Source: Sediminibacillus halophilus
GTDB lineage: Bacteria; Bacillota; Bacilli; Bacillales; Amphibacillaceae
Direction of reading: 5' to 3'
DNA: 64,000 nucleotides
Assembly: GCF_900103695.1 (NCBI RefSeq)
Contig: NZ_FNHF01000001.1
Coordinates: 496,001-560,000, forward strand
Part shown: piece after piece, positions 1 through 10,437 of the stretch
How the letters are laid out: every line of letters begins with the position of its first letter
How positions within the stretch are numbered: the first letter of the stretch is position 1
Notes under the pieces: model-generated
The model's input: the letters and a program-made list of their open reading frames with translations, nothing else
Told to the model about the DNA's origin: nothing
Databases searched by the model: none
Made by a program: the position numbers and the translations under genes

Positions 1-174
1 TCCGTTCAATTTATATTGAAAGATGACACGACCATTTATACCGTAAACGCCAGTAAAGCACCGCTGGCTATCTTCCTGCAGCAGGGGGACGTTGTCGAAA
101 TGGAAGTGAAAATTCGCGATAATGACGTCGGAACGGTTGAACAAATTTCCATCGCTTCCCTTGAAAAAAAGTAA
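1..174 (+). CDS. C-terminal fragment of an unidentified protein (5' end outside window)
   Basis: An open frame starts at base 1 and ends at a TAA at 172-174, giving the last 57 residues of a protein. The fragment reads as alternating beta-strand-like stretches (SVQFILKDDTTIYTVN, then VVEMEVKIRDNDVGTVEQ) and has no membrane segment or recognisable catalytic motif. A strong hairpin terminator follows about 65 bp downstream, supporting a real gene end here. I do not recognise the family from this piece. It is one of the few plus-strand genes in the window and converges on the YtxH-like gene. Confidence 0.6.
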   Translation, partial: SVQFILKDDTTIYTVNASKAPLAIFLQQGDVVEMEVKIRDNDVGTVEQISIASLEKK

Positions 175-237
175 AAAAAGTTCTATTCAATCAACTGTTT
201 ACTTTTGCTACGTTAATTCACATGTTAATGAAAATAC

Positions 238-276
238 AAAAAACCGAACGATGTTTGGAATCGTTCGGTTTTTTTA
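238..276. terminator. Bidirectional intrinsic terminator
   Basis: A 12-bp perfect inverted repeat (arms 241-252 and 260-271, loop of 7) is flanked by an A-run on the left and a T-run on the right. It can end both the plus-strand partial gene and the minus-strand YtxH-like gene. Confidence 0.85.
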
Positions 277-323
277 ATCGATATGTCCCAGCCTCAATTC
301 TTTTAAATCACCAAATGAATCAA

Positions 324-746
324 TTAATGGGGCTGGTTATATTGGCTTGAATCTGAAGAACCGTTTACAAGTTGTTCTTTTGCATCCTTGACTTTGCTTC
401 CTACATCTTTCGCAGTTGATACGGCCTCTTGCGTATCATTTTGCACGTCCTTTAATTCATCCTTGAAGTCACCATTGACTTTGTTATAAAGCTCCTGAAC
501 ATTGTTAGCAGCATCTTTTAATACATCAGAAGCTGCTTTCACCCTGTCCATAAGCTGATCCTTTGTTTCGCGGGGGTTTTCTTTAACATCGCTTGCCATG
601 CTGGTCACCGATTCTTTCATCCCACTCACATTCTGTTTCACATTAGAACGAGTATTTGAATTAAGCATTGCAAGGGCCGCTCCAGCTAAGGCACCGGCAG
701 CCATGCCTACAATCAGTTTACTACCGTTTTGTTGTTGGGTTTGCAT
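324..746 (-). CDS. YtxH domain-containing stress-type protein
   Basis: A 140-residue protein with one hydrophobic Gly/Ala-rich segment near the N-terminus (about residues 9-29, KLIVGMAAGALAGAALAML) and a long charged, Lys/Asp/Glu-rich amphipathic helical tail. This is the layout of the YtxH family, small general-stress-associated proteins of Firmicutes with no assigned enzymatic role. A GTG nine bases further upstream is in frame, but AAGGAG directly abuts it; the ATG chosen here sits eight bases from that AAGGAG. It follows pyrE on the same strand with a gap of about 130 bp and no clear terminator between. Function is unknown beyond the family name. Confidence 0.75.
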   Translation of the reverse strand: MQTQQQNGSKLIVGMAAGALAGAALAMLNSNTRSNVKQNVSGMKESVTSMASDVKENPRETKDQLMDRVKAASDVLKDAANNVQELYNKVNGDFKDELKDVQNDTQEAVSTAKDVGSKVKDAKEQLVNGSSDSSQYNQPH

Positions 747-878
747 GTTTGTCACTCCTTTATTAGACTTTGGTGGACTTTTTATTCCGTTTCATTTCTT
801 TCTTTACCACTTGTCTACCCAAACTAAACAATCTTGCCAGCAGATTGAATGACTTCCTGACTTACAAATCAGCTCTCT

Positions 879-1517
879 CTAGGAACCAAAAGCATTTTTT
901 AAAAATGTTTCCCGCCAAGCAAATAACTGCTCGCTTTCCTTCTGTGAAAATCCTTCTTTTTTCTCCAAAATGGCTATTAATGAATCAAAATCGGTGATGG
1001 TGGACAATGTTACCCCTTGTTCCAGGAATGCTTCAGCCGTATCTGGAATTCCATATGTAAAGATAGCGAACACCGCTGTCACTTCTACGCCTTCCTCTTG
1101 TAGTGCCCGGACAGCATTTAGTGCAGATCCTCCTGTCGAAACCAAATCTTCTATTAAAATCACTCGTTGTCCTTTTTTAATGTTTCCTTCGATTTGATTG
1201 CCTTTCCCGTGCTCTTTTGGCTTTGAACGAACATAAACCATCGGCAACCCCAGATAATCTGCCAACCAGGCTGCATGTGGAATCCCTGCTGTAGCACATC
1301 CAGCGATCACATCAGGACCGCTTTCCATCTGTTTTATCATGTCGGCAAAGGCCATCGTAAGCTTTTTTCTTACTTCCGGATAAGACATTGTTAACCGGTT
1401 ATCACAATAAATTGGTGACGTTAATCCGGAAGTCCATGTAAAGGGATGATCTGGACTGATTTTCACAGCACCAATTTGCAGTAAATCTTTCGCTATTTCA
1501 TCTTTCGTTATCATCAT
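879..1517 (-). CDS. pyrE: Orotate phosphoribosyltransferase
   Basis: It joins orotate and PRPP to give orotidine 5'-monophosphate, the fifth step of UMP synthesis, in the cytoplasm. The protein is 212 residues, normal for the family. The PRPP-binding motif VILIEDLVSTGGS is at about 119-131 and the flexible catalytic loop around YVRSKPKEHGKGNQIEG at 95-111. Two ATGs are adjacent at the start; the second is better spaced from AAGGAG. Its first codons overlap the end of pyrF by 20 bp, which implies translational coupling. It is the last gene of the pyrimidine operon. Confidence 0.97.
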   Translation of the reverse strand: MMITKDEIAKDLLQIGAVKISPDHPFTWTSGLTSPIYCDNRLTMSYPEVRKKLTMAFADMIKQMESGPDVIAGCATAGIPHAAWLADYLGLPMVYVRSKPKEHGKGNQIEGNIKKGQRVILIEDLVSTGGSALNAVRALQEEGVEVTAVFAIFTYGIPDTAEAFLEQGVTLSTITDFDSLIAILEKKEGFSQKESEQLFAWRETFLKNAFGS

Positions 1518-2208
1518 TCCACTCCTTTATAACTTGCTGATACTTGCTTTTCGGGTCGGAAGATGCTGTTACACTGCGTCCTATGACAATTGCATCAGCT
1601 CCGTTATTCCTTGCTTCTGTTGGACTTGCAATCCTTTGCTGATCCTGATGCTGATCCGTTTTCAAGCGAATACCCGGAGTTACTGTATAGAAGGAAGACC
1701 CGCAATTCCTTTTAATTGAAGGTACTTCCCACGGCGAACAAACGACTCCGTCGGCTCCACTTTCTTTTGCCATCATCGCTAGGTTAAGAACCGACTCCTC
1801 TGCTTTAACTGGAATATGGAGTTCCTCTGATAGTGTGCGATTGTCCATGGAAGTTAACACCGTAACTGCGATTAATCTACTATTTTTTCCAGGGTTTCCT
1901 TCCATAAATCCTTGTTTGGCAGCTCGAATCATTTCGCTTCCACCCCAGGCGTGGACGTTGACTAAATCCACTCCCAATTTCGCCAAATTTTTCATCGCTT
2001 TATAAACCGTATATGGAATATCGTGTAACTTTAAATCTAAAAATATGGGGTGGCCGTCGACCTTCAATTTCTCAATAAGCTGTGGTCCTTGGCGGTAAAA
2101 CAGTTCCATCCCCACTTTTACAGGTACCCCTTGAAGCTTATTCCTGCGGATAAACCCTTCCGTTTCCTGCCAATCAGGAAAATCAAGAGCCAGATATATT
2201 GGCTTCAT
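1498..2208 (-). CDS. pyrF: Orotidine 5'-phosphate decarboxylase
   Basis: It decarboxylates OMP to UMP, the last step of the pathway. The protein is 236 residues. The catalytic Asp-Lys-Asp signature DLKLHDIP lies at about 58-65, with the phosphate-binding PGIR and IVIGRSVT segments near the C-terminus. A longer frame extends upstream into pyrD, but GGAGG eight bases before the ATG at 2208 fixes the start used here. It overlaps the end of pyrD by 26 bp and the start of pyrE by 20 bp. Confidence 0.97.
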   Translation of the reverse strand: MKPIYLALDFPDWQETEGFIRRNKLQGVPVKVGMELFYRQGPQLIEKLKVDGHPIFLDLKLHDIPYTVYKAMKNLAKLGVDLVNVHAWGGSEMIRAAKQGFMEGNPGKNSRLIAVTVLTSMDNRTLSEELHIPVKAEESVLNLAMMAKESGADGVVCSPWEVPSIKRNCGSSFYTVTPGIRLKTDQHQDQQRIASPTEARNNGADAIVIGRSVTASSDPKSKYQQVIKEWNDDNER

Positions 2209-3118
2209 TTCTAATTCCTCCCCCCACTGCTTCCTCCATATTTTGGAACCCATACTTTTCTAACAATTGGGGAAGTCTGTTAATTATGTTCACACAAGCA
2301 AACGGGTCATGGATGTTCGCGGTTCCCACCGCTACTGCATTCGCTCCAGCCAGGAGGAACTCAAGCACATCCTCAGCTGTAGATATGCCGCCCATGCCGA
2401 TGATCGGAAGTCCACTATGCTGCCTGACTTCATAAATCATTCGGATAGCGATCGGTTTGATAGCGGGACCGGACAATCCACCAGTTTGATTAGCCAATAG
2501 AGGTTTTTTGGAAGATAAATCGATTTGCATGCCTGTCAGCGTATTGATCATTGATAATCCATCCGCTCCCGCACCTTCTACTGCTTTTGCCATTTGTACT
2601 ATATCAGCTGTATTTGGTGATAATTTAACATAAACCGGCACAGCAACTGTCCTTTTCACCTGTGCTGTCACCTCGGCCGCCAGAACCGGATCCTTGCCGA
2701 ACTGAATCCCCCCTTCTTTGACATTAGGACAAGATATATTCAGTTCCAGTGCCTGGATCAGACCGCTTTCGTCCAGTCTTTTTGCTACTGAAGCATACTC
2801 TTCTATCGTACTACCGGCTACATTAGCTATCACCGGCGTCTTGAATTGAGACAAAAACGGTAGTTCATCTGTACAAATCGTTTCCACTCCAGGGTTCTGC
2901 AATCCGATTGCATTAAGCATGCCCGCAGCGGTCTCGGCCACACGCGGTGTCTGATTACCGTATCTTGGGTCTTGTGTAGCAGCTTTGATAACCACAGCCC
3001 CAAGCTTATTCAAATCATACAATTCACTGAATTCCCGCCCAAAACCAAAACAGCCGGAAGCTGGCATGATTGGATTCTTTAGATGCAAACCTGGAAGTTT
3101 CGTTTCCAATGAAATCAT
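2183..3118 (-). CDS. pyrD: Dihydroorotate dehydrogenase, type 1B catalytic subunit
   Basis: It oxidises dihydroorotate to orotate with FMN and passes electrons to PyrK and then NAD+. The protein is 311 residues, and the active-site Cys lies in [12 protein letters not shown] (Cys at about 130), as in class 1 enzymes. The FMN-binding C-terminal half contains GMGGIST and AVAVGTANI. The directly adjacent pyrK identifies the NAD-linked 1B form rather than the membrane quinone form. GAGGTGAG precedes the ATG, and the start overlaps the pyrK stop. Confidence 0.97.
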   Translation of the reverse strand: MISLETKLPGLHLKNPIMPASGCFGFGREFSELYDLNKLGAVVIKAATQDPRYGNQTPRVAETAAGMLNAIGLQNPGVETICTDELPFLSQFKTPVIANVAGSTIEEYASVAKRLDESGLIQALELNISCPNVKEGGIQFGKDPVLAAEVTAQVKRTVAVPVYVKLSPNTADIVQMAKAVEGAGADGLSMINTLTGMQIDLSSKKPLLANQTGGLSGPAIKPIAIRMIYEVRQHSGLPIIGMGGISTAEDVLEFLLAGANAVAVGTANIHDPFACVNIINRLPQLLEKYGFQNMEEAVGGGIRNEANISGS

Positions 3119-3891
3119 AAACTCACCTCATTTGCTGCAAATACCGGTCCATCTTTACAGATTTTTTTAAAACCAGTTTCACCCTTAACCGGTACTACAC
3201 AGGCATAGCAGGCACCGATTCCGCATCCCATCCGCTGCTCAACCGAAATATAGCCCGGCCGGCCGGAAAGCTTGTTTGTCACAGCTCGCAGCATTGGTGT
3301 CGGTCCGCATGAAAAAAAACAATCAAAGTCAATGTCCATTTTTGACAAGCAATCCGTAACCAATCCTTTTTCACCATAACTTCCATCATCTGTAACAATA
3401 ATGGATTCACCAAGCTCCGCAAATTTTTCCTTATAAAACACATGCTCGGCCTTCTGGAATCCAAGGATGGAAATAATACGAGTACCACTGCCGGCCAATG
3501 TTTTGCCCAGGTAATAGAGGGGAGGTACGCCTATCCCCCCACCAACTAGCAGGGCTGTATCCAGTTTCAAATTATCAACTGGATAACCTGTGCCGCATGG
3601 CAGCAAAGCATTGACCCGGCTCCCGGAAGTCCGTTTACTCAGCATGTCTGTACCTCGGCCGGAAATTTTGAATATGATGGTTATATTTCCATTTCCATCG
3701 ATATCGGCGATAGAAATCGGCCTTCTAAGCAACGCCGTATCTGATTCTCCTACCTTTACATGAAGAAACTGTCCTGGAGTAAAATTTCCTATATCTGTAG
3801 CCGGGTTGGCGTTATTGATACCAAGCTTCATCTCGACCGTTTCTTCTGCTATTTTATTATTTTCCAAAACGGTTAGCTCTGTCTGCATCAT
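3115..3891 (-). CDS. pyrK: Dihydroorotate dehydrogenase electron transfer subunit
   Basis: The iron-sulfur flavoprotein partner of PyrD; it carries electrons from FMN to NAD+ through FAD and a [2Fe-2S] centre. The protein is 258 residues. The N-terminal half is ferredoxin-reductase-like (FAD site around [10 protein letters not shown]). The NAD-binding region contains [14 protein letters not shown]. Four cluster Cys are at about 223, 228, 231 and 245 ([11 protein letters not shown] and KKICKDG). The start overlaps the carB stop within ATGATG. Confidence 0.96.
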   Translation of the reverse strand: MMQTELTVLENNKIAEETVEMKLGINNANPATDIGNFTPGQFLHVKVGESDTALLRRPISIADIDGNGNITIIFKISGRGTDMLSKRTSGSRVNALLPCGTGYPVDNLKLDTALLVGGGIGVPPLYYLGKTLAGSGTRIISILGFQKAEHVFYKEKFAELGESIIVTDDGSYGEKGLVTDCLSKMDIDFDCFFSCGPTPMLRAVTNKLSGRPGYISVEQRMGCGIGACYACVVPVKGETGFKKICKDGPVFAANEVSL

Positions 3892-6800
3892 TTTACGACT
3901 GCCGCCCTTCTTTCAGACACTGGACTTGCAGTAAAGGTAGTGGAATCAATAACATTTAAGATGGCCATAGCAGTATCCAGACTCGTCAGACAAGCAATAC
4001 CGTGTTCTACTGCTTCCCTTCTGATCCTGAATCCATCTGAACGGGGCTGTTTACCAGAAGTCAACGTATTGATGACAACCTGTACCTTGCCTTCTTCGAT
4101 TATGGACAAAACGGTTTCACCAGCAGTTCCTACTTTGCCGACTTTTTGGACAGGGATTCCTGCACTGGCTGTGAACGCACTGGTCCCTTCAGTCGCATAA
4201 AGCTTAAAACCGAGCATATGGAACCGCCTTGCTATTTCGATCATTTCCTGTTTGTCTTTATCAGCTACGGTCAACAGCACTGCTCCCTCTTGAGGAATGG
4301 AAAGTCCAGAGGCAATCAATCCTTTATAAAGAGCCTTTTCCAGTGTTTTGTCCCTTCCAATTGCTTCTCCAGTTGATTTCATTTCCGGTCCCAACATCGT
4401 ATCGACACTCCGCAGCTTCGCAAAAGAAAAGACCGGAACTTTCACTGAAACCTGGGGCTGTTCTGGAAGCAATCCATTCGAATATCCCGCATCAGGAAGA
4501 CTTTCTCCTAAAATACACCGTGTAGCCAAGGCAGCCATCGGCACGCCTGTTATTTTGCTTAAAAAGGGAATGGTCCTGCTTGCCCGTGGATTTACTTCTA
4601 AAACATAGACCTGGCCTTCGTGAACGACAAATTGGATGTTGATCAGGCCCTTCACATTAAGTCTTCTTGCTAATTTCATAGTTATATCCACACATTCCTG
4701 CTTGGCAGTACCTGAGATTCGCTGGGGAGGATAGACAGCAATCGAATCACCAGAATGTACTCCTGCCCGTTCAATGTGCTCCATCATCCCCGGTATGAGG
4801 ATGTTTTCTCCATCGCTTACAGCATCCACCTCCAGTTCGATCCCGGTCAAATACTTATCAATCAAAATCGGATGAGTATGCTTGATATGGTTGCTTTTTT
4901 TAAGATAAGCAGCCAATTCCTCTTTATTGTAGACAATCTCCATCTGGCTTCCACCAATTACGTAAGAAGGACGGACCAACACTGGATAACCAATTTGCTC
5001 AGCGGCTTCAACCGCCTGATCAAGTTGCCGGACGCTTTTCCCCTGTGGCTGCGATATATCAAGTTCATTCAAAAGATGCTCAAATTTATCCCGGTCCTCC
5101 GCTGCGTCAATCGCTTCCAGGTCGGTTCCGAGGATTTCCACGCCTCTTCTCTTCAACCCTTCTGCCAGATTGATTGCTGTCTGACCACCGAACTGGACAA
5201 TAACACCTTTTGGTTTTTCCAAATCAATCACATGCATAACGTCCTCCAACGTCAGCGGCTCGAAGTACAGTTTGTCAGAAACACTGAAATCAGTAGAAAC
5301 AGTCTCCGGATTGCTGTTCATGATGATCGCCTCGTAACCAGCCTGTTTCAAAGCAAGCACAGAATGAACGGTTGCATAATCAAACTCGATTCCTTGTCCT
5401 ATCCGAATCGGACCTGATCCGATAACCAGCACTTTTTCGCGCCCGGAAACAATCGATTCATTTTCTTCCTCAAACGTGCTATAGAAATAAGGGGTTTTTG
5501 ATTCAAATTCTGCTGCACACGTATCAACCATTTTATAGACTGGTAACATGCCGCATTGCTTGCGCAAGTTATAAACAGAATCGACGTCCGTTTTCCAAAG
5601 CCGTGAAATTTGGGAGTCTGAGAATCCAGCCTTTTTCGCTTTCTTTAATACTTCTATGTCATTTTTATGTGCTGACACGCTCTTTTCCAACTCTATTAAT
5701 CTCTGTATTTTTGTTAAAAAGAACGGATCAATTTTCGTTGTCTCAAACAACTCCGTTACCGTACAACCACGCCGGAATGCTTCCGCAACTACAAATATTC
5801 GTTCATCATCAGGCTTTTTCAAGCATGCGAATAGTTGATCCAAGGTCTTATGCGTCCATTTCTCCATCCATAGTTCCTCTGTCCCAATATCAAGGGAACG
5901 GATACCCTTTAGTAAGGATTCTTCAAAACTCCTGCCCACAGCCATCACTTCGCCAGTTGCTTTCATTTGGGTTCCTAGACTGCGATTGCCGCTGACAAAT
6001 TTATCGAAAGGAAAGCGCGGCAATTTAGTGACCACATAGTCAAGCGCCGGTTCATAGCAGGCATATGTTGTTCCGGTTATTGGATTAATTATTTCATCAA
6101 GCGTTAACCCAAGCGCAATTTTCGCTGCAAGCTTTGCTATCGGGTATCCTGTTGCCTTTGAAGCCAATGCTGATGAACGACTGACACGCGGATTCACTTC
6201 AATAATGTAGTATTGAAAACTGGAGGGGTCCAATGCTAGTTGGACATTACATCCCCCTTCTATTTCTAATGCCCGGATAATTTTCAAAGACGCATTGCGC
6301 AACATTTGATATTCTCGATCACTGAGAGTTTGTGAAGGAGCCGTTACAATGGAATCCCCCGTGTGCACACCTACCGGATCTACATTTTCCATATTACAAA
6401 CAACAATCGCCTGGTCCTGTTTATCTCGCATTACTTCATATTCTATTTCTTTAAAACCGGAGATGTTTTTTTCAATCAAACACTGTGTAACAGGGGATAA
6501 AGCCAGCCCGTTTCTAGTAATCTCCTTTAATTCTTCCTTGTCGTAACACATGCCTCCTCCAGTTCCACCCAAGGTGTATGCTGGACGGACAATCAGGGGA
6601 AAACCGATTTCATCCGCAAAATCCAGAGCTTGCTCGACAGAATGAACGATTTGGCTTTCTGCTACAGGTTCACCAAGTTCGTGCATCAGACTGCGGAAAA
6701 CCTCCCTATCTTCAGCCTTCCGTATGGCAGAAAGGGAAGTTCCGAGTAATTCGACATTATACTCCGCAAGGATCCCGGTCTGTTCTAAAGCCATGGCCAT

Positions 6801-7091
6801 ATTAAGACCGGTCTGTCCTCCCAGTGTAGGCAAAATAGCATCTGGCTGCTCTTTCCGGATTATTTTAATTAAAAAATCGGTGGTCAACGGCTCCATATAT
6901 ACTATGTCAGCCACTGAATCATCTGTCATAATGGTCGCTGGATTAGAGTTAGCCAAGATCACCTGATAGCCTTCTTCTTTCAGCGATTGACATGCCTGTG
7001 TGCCCGAATAATCAAACTCAGCGGCCTGGCCGATAACGATTGGTCCCGACCCAATCACTAATATTTTGTTTATATCTGTACGCTTTGGCAT
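3888..7091 (-). CDS. carB: Carbamoyl phosphate synthase large subunit (pyrimidine-type)
   Basis: It makes carbamoyl phosphate from bicarbonate, ammonia (delivered by CarA) and two ATP. The protein is 1067 residues, standard length, with two homologous ATP-grasp halves: the first begins [20 protein letters not shown] and the second [18 protein letters not shown] near residue 556. A C-terminal MGS-like regulatory domain occupies roughly the last 130 residues. A good AAGGAGGA sits upstream of the ATG, and the gene overlaps carA by 22 bp. The B. subtilis homologue is called pyrAB. Its place inside the pyr operon marks it as the pyrimidine-specific enzyme, not the arginine one. Confidence 0.98.
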   Translation of the reverse strand: MPKRTDINKILVIGSGPIVIGQAAEFDYSGTQACQSLKEEGYQVILANSNPATIMTDDSVADIVYMEPLTTDFLIKIIRKEQPDAILPTLGGQTGLNMAMALEQTGILAEYNVELLGTSLSAIRKAEDREVFRSLMHELGEPVAESQIVHSVEQALDFADEIGFPLIVRPAYTLGGTGGGMCYDKEELKEITRNGLALSPVTQCLIEKNISGFKEIEYEVMRDKQDQAIVVCNMENVDPVGVHTGDSIVTAPSQTLSDREYQMLRNASLKIIRALEIEGGCNVQLALDPSSFQYYIIEVNPRVSRSSALASKATGYPIAKLAAKIALGLTLDEIINPITGTTYACYEPALDYVVTKLPRFPFDKFVSGNRSLGTQMKATGEVMAVGRSFEESLLKGIRSLDIGTEELWMEKWTHKTLDQLFACLKKPDDERIFVVAEAFRRGCTVTELFETTKIDPFFLTKIQRLIELEKSVSAHKNDIEVLKKAKKAGFSDSQISRLWKTDVDSVYNLRKQCGMLPVYKMVDTCAAEFESKTPYFYSTFEEENESIVSGREKVLVIGSGPIRIGQGIEFDYATVHSVLALKQAGYEAIIMNSNPETVSTDFSVSDKLYFEPLTLEDVMHVIDLEKPKGVIVQFGGQTAINLAEGLKRRGVEILGTDLEAIDAAEDRDKFEHLLNELDISQPQGKSVRQLDQAVEAAEQIGYPVLVRPSYVIGGSQMEIVYNKEELAAYLKKSNHIKHTHPILIDKYLTGIELEVDAVSDGENILIPGMMEHIERAGVHSGDSIAVYPPQRISGTAKQECVDITMKLARRLNVKGLINIQFVVHEGQVYVLEVNPRASRTIPFLSKITGVPMAALATRCILGESLPDAGYSNGLLPEQPQVSVKVPVFSFAKLRSVDTMLGPEMKSTGEAIGRDKTLEKALYKGLIASGLSIPQEGAVLLTVADKDKQEMIEIARRFHMLGFKLYATEGTSAFTASAGIPVQKVGKVGTAGETVLSIIEEGKVQVVINTLTSGKQPRSDGFRIRREAVEHGIACLTSLDTAMAILNVIDSTTFTASPVSERRAAVVK

Positions 7092-8188
7092 GATTCTTCC
7101 TCCTTATTTCCTTTAGACTGATGGATGTTTATGTTAGCGAGAAATCGATCAAATAGATGATAGGTATCTTCCGGTCCCGGCGAACTCTCCGGATGATATT
7201 GAACCGAAAAAGCCGGATAACGTTTATGCGCCAATCCTTCGACTGTTCCGTCGTTCAATGCTATTTGGGTCAGTTCTAAATCTGTACCTGCAAGGGATTC
7301 TTCCGTCACGGTATAGCCATGATTCTGAGAAGTCATTACGGTTTTGCCTGTTTTCAAATCTTTGACAGGATGGTTGGACCCTCGGTGTCCGAAACGAAGC
7401 TTCTCGGTATCTCCCCCGCAAGCCAAGGCAATTAATTGATGACCGAGACATATGCCGAAGACAGGAATATCTGAAATGATGTCTGCGATCATCCGAATAG
7501 CACTTCGGACTTGTTTTGGATCGCCGGGTCCATTAGAAAGCATGACCCCTTCCGGTTTCAGCCTTCTAATTTTCTCGGCTGAATAATGATAGGGAACAAC
7601 CGTTATGTGACAGTTTCGTTTGGTCAGCTCCCTTAAAATTCCATGTTTCATCCCGAAATCGACAAGAACGATTCGTCTACCGCGCCCTGGCACCACATAT
7701 GGTTTCACCGTGGAAACCCGTTCGACGTGGTTGGTTATCGTGGTTTGCTGGTCAAGGATTTGTAAAGCTTGCTCAATGGAATAGGCAGCAGAGGTAAACA
7801 ATCCTCTCATGGTTCCATGGTTCCGAATCAATCTAGTCAGCTTTCTTGTGTCAATTCCGGCAAGTCCCGGAATATCATTTGCCTTTAAAAAACGGTCCAA
7901 CGTTTCTTCTGATCGATAGTTGGATGGTAAATCGCAAGCCTCTTTCACAACCAATCCATGAATAGAAGGCGTGATTGTTTCAAAATCGTCTCGATTAATC
8001 CCATAATTTCCGATTAATGGGTAGGTCATTGTTACGATTTGGCCACAATAGGACGGATCGGACAAAATTTCTTGATAACCAGTCATTCCAGTATTGAAAA
8101 CAACCTCGCCACTAATTTCCCGGTTACTTCCGAAACCAGTTCCCAGAAAACGAGTGCCGTCCTCAAGAACGAGCTGTCGTGTTTGCAT
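7070..8188 (-). CDS. carA: Carbamoyl phosphate synthase small (glutaminase) subunit
   Basis: It hydrolyses glutamine and channels ammonia to CarB. The protein is 372 residues. The class I glutamine amidotransferase domain occupies the C-terminal half, with the nucleophile Cys in [16 protein letters not shown] and the His/Glu of the triad in [13 protein letters not shown]. The start at 8188 is chosen because AGGAGG lies seven to eight bases upstream; a longer frame runs on into pyrC. The B. subtilis name is pyrAA. It overlaps pyrC by 26 bp. Confidence 0.97.
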   Translation of the reverse strand: MQTRQLVLEDGTRFLGTGFGSNREISGEVVFNTGMTGYQEILSDPSYCGQIVTMTYPLIGNYGINRDDFETITPSIHGLVVKEACDLPSNYRSEETLDRFLKANDIPGLAGIDTRKLTRLIRNHGTMRGLFTSAAYSIEQALQILDQQTTITNHVERVSTVKPYVVPGRGRRIVLVDFGMKHGILRELTKRNCHITVVPYHYSAEKIRRLKPEGVMLSNGPGDPKQVRSAIRMIADIISDIPVFGICLGHQLIALACGGDTEKLRFGHRGSNHPVKDLKTGKTVMTSQNHGYTVTEESLAGTDLELTQIALNDGTVEGLAHKRYPAFSVQYHPESSPGPEDTYHLFDRFLANINIHQSKGNKEEESCQSVQI

Positions 8189-9467
8189 ATTTTTCTTCCT
8201 CCTCATAAACAATTTCTCCACCAAAAATAGTCAACTTTGGTTTCCCTGTTACCTTCCAACCGGAAAAAGGAGTGTTTTTCCCTTTGGAAGAAAATTCATT
8301 AGTATCGATTGTCCATTCTTCTTCTATGTCTAAGATGGTGAGATCAGCTACCGCTCCGATTTCCATTCTTCCATAAGGTAAATCGAACACATCTGCTGGT
8401 TTTACAGTAAGCCAGTCTATTAGCTGCTTTAACGTAATAGTTCCTGGCTCCACTAGTTTCTTGTAAAGAAGAGCAAAGGCCGTTTCCAATCCTACGATAC
8501 CAAAGGGCGCAGCCAACAAGCCCAGGCTTTTTTCGTCTCCCGTATGCGGTGCGTGATCTGTTGCAATAAAGTCGATTGTTCCATCCAGCAATCCTTCAAG
8601 CAGTGCCTGCTGATCTCTCCGTGAACGCAGTGGCGGATTCATTTTGTAGTTTGCATCATCTTTACTGATGTCTTCCTCATTGAGCAGTAGATGGTGTGGG
8701 GTCACTTCTGCTGTCACTTGAATCCCTGCGCGTTTTGCCTCGCGGATAACCCGGACGGATTCTTTTGTACTGACATGACAGACATGGTAATGACAGCCAG
8801 CAGTCTCTGCTAAAAGGACGTCTCTTGCAATCTGGACTGATTCGCATACGGAAGGAATCCCCGGAACACCAAGTTTTCGGCTGACCAGTCCTTCATGGAC
8901 AACACCTTTATGTATTAAACTGTTATCTTCGCAATGAGCAACAATTGGTTTACCGCTAGCAGCCGACTGATGCATTGCCTGGAGCATCTGATCGGCCGAT
9001 TGCACCCCGACTCCGTCATCAGTGAAAGCGAATGCTCCCGCTTTCTGTAATTCTTCCATATCAGTCAGCTTACTCCCAAGCAGCCGCTCTGTAATAGAAG
9101 CATAGGGCAATACCCTAATGTGAGCTCTTTCATCAATCGCTTCCTGTATTTGCTTCAACGTATCGATGTTGTCTGGTACCGGTTTGGTATTTGGCATGGC
9201 GCATACCGTCGTGTAACCGCCACGGGCTGCTGCCATGGTCCCTGTTTCGATGGTCTCTTTTGCTTCGCCTCCAGGCTCTCTGAGATGGACATGCACATCG
9301 ATGAATCCTGGTGTTATCAGCCGGCCCCGACAATCGATCACCTTTCCTGCCGACTCCTCGATCTTTTCAGCGATTTCCAGAATATGACCGTCCTGTACAA
9401 TTAATTCACACTGCTTCAATTGGTTACCTGCTGATAATTGCATCCCGTTGATCAATGTTAAGGTCAT
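8163..9467 (-). CDS. pyrC: Dihydroorotase
   Basis: It cyclises N-carbamoyl-aspartate to dihydroorotate in the third step of the pathway. The protein is 434 residues. The metal-binding amidohydrolase motif [10 protein letters not shown] sits at about 57-66 (His59, His61). Further ligands and the catalytic Asp are in [15 protein letters not shown] and IATDHAPHT. This layout is the class I (PyrC/DHOase of Gram-positives) type. AGGGGGAT precedes the ATG, and the start overlaps the end of pyrB by 44 bp. Confidence 0.97.
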   Translation of the reverse strand: MTLTLINGMQLSAGNQLKQCELIVQDGHILEIAEKIEESAGKVIDCRGRLITPGFIDVHVHLREPGGEAKETIETGTMAAARGGYTTVCAMPNTKPVPDNIDTLKQIQEAIDERAHIRVLPYASITERLLGSKLTDMEELQKAGAFAFTDDGVGVQSADQMLQAMHQSAASGKPIVAHCEDNSLIHKGVVHEGLVSRKLGVPGIPSVCESVQIARDVLLAETAGCHYHVCHVSTKESVRVIREAKRAGIQVTAEVTPHHLLLNEEDISKDDANYKMNPPLRSRRDQQALLEGLLDGTIDFIATDHAPHTGDEKSLGLLAAPFGIVGLETAFALLYKKLVEPGTITLKQLIDWLTVKPADVFDLPYGRMEIGAVADLTILDIEEEWTIDTNEFSSKGKNTPFSGWKVTGKPKLTIFGGEIVYEEEEKYANTTARS

Positions 9468-10356
9468 CGATAATCCCCCTGTCTGTTAGTAAGTGCTTAA
9501 TTACTGCCATTCTTGCAAACACACCATTTTCCATTTGTTTGAATATTCTGGATCTCGGACATTCTACTAATTCATCTTCAATTTCGATCCCTCGATTAAC
9601 CGGCGCAGGGTGAAGGATGACTGCGTGCGGCTGCATCGCACGTTCCCTTTCTATCGTCAAGCCAAAGTGTCGAAGATAGTCCGCAGGGTTTACGCCATTG
9701 GTTTCTCCATGCCTTTCGTGCTGAATTCTCAACAGCATCACCACATCTCCTATTTCTGCTGCTTCATCGATTGATATATAGGGATAAGGAAGTGAAGGGT
9801 CCTCCCACTCCGGCTTGCAAGATAAGTAGACTTCTGCACCCAGCGTTTTTAAAGCCAACGCATTCGATCTAGCCACCCTGCTATGTTTGATATCACCAGC
9901 TATCACTATCCGGAGACCTGAAAATCGGTTGAATTCCTGATAGATGGTCATGAGGTCGAGAAGTGACTGGGTTGGATGCTCTCCTGTCCCATCCCCTGCG
10001 TTGATGACTGGAATGGAAATATCAGCCGCCAATCGTTCAGCCATATTTTCTTCAGGATGCCTGATTACCAGTAAAGATGCACCAATTGCTTCAAAGGTTC
10101 GTGCTGTATCATAGATACTTTCCCCTTTCACCAGACTGGAAGATTCGCCAGTGAAATCAAGACTTTCCAAACCAAGCCTTCGTTCGGCAATTGTAAAGCT
10201 CATTTTCGTCCGGGTACTTGGTTCAAAAAACAGGTTCCCGGCAAACAATTGCTTTTCAAAAGGTTTTTGCCCACCAGCTTTGATTGCCTCCGCTTCCTTC
10301 AACAACCGTAAAATTTCATGTTCGGAAAGATCTTTCATCGATAAAAAGTGCTCCAT
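9424..10356 (-). CDS. pyrB: Aspartate carbamoyltransferase catalytic subunit
   Basis: It condenses carbamoyl phosphate and aspartate, the committed step. The protein is 310 residues. The carbamoyl-phosphate motif STRT is at 47-50 ([12 protein letters not shown]), and HPTQSLLDL in the middle is also conserved. No pyrI regulatory subunit is present, as usual in Bacillus. The start at 10356 follows AAGGAGGAG; an in-frame extension upstream runs through the pyrP-pyrB hairpin and is unlikely to be translated. The gene is separated from pyrP by about 80 bp. Confidence 0.97.
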   Translation of the reverse strand: MEHFLSMKDLSEHEILRLLKEAEAIKAGGQKPFEKQLFAGNLFFEPSTRTKMSFTIAERRLGLESLDFTGESSSLVKGESIYDTARTFEAIGASLLVIRHPEENMAERLAADISIPVINAGDGTGEHPTQSLLDLMTIYQEFNRFSGLRIVIAGDIKHSRVARSNALALKTLGAEVYLSCKPEWEDPSLPYPYISIDEAAEIGDVVMLLRIQHERHGETNGVNPADYLRHFGLTIERERAMQPHAVILHPAPVNRGIEIEDELVECPRSRIFKQMENGVFARMAVIKHLLTDRGIIDDLNIDQRDAIISR

Positions 10357-10377
10357 CCTCGTCTTCTCCTCCTTTAT

Positions 10378-10426
10378 AACGAGGGACTGTCCCTCCCGTT
10401 TTACGAGAAGCATACAGTCCCTCCAT
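10378..10426 (-). promoter_or_regulatory. Hairpin in the pyrP-pyrB intercistronic region
   Basis: A perfect 10-bp inverted repeat (arms 10381-10390 and 10414-10423) forms in the minus-strand transcript with a 23-nt loop. A 15-base near-palindrome at 10381-10395 offers an alternative fold of the same arm. No T-run follows, so it is not an intrinsic terminator. In B. subtilis this is where the third PyrR attenuator sits; here I see no clear AGTCC...GAGGCT loop. It could be a degenerate attenuator or a processing site. Confidence 0.5.
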
Positions 10427-10437
10427 TGATAGTCAGA

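Noticed and set aside
4755-5417. 220-codon open frame on the plus strand opposite carB
   Set aside because: It is antisense to a conserved catalytic region, has no ribosome site and resembles no protein family.
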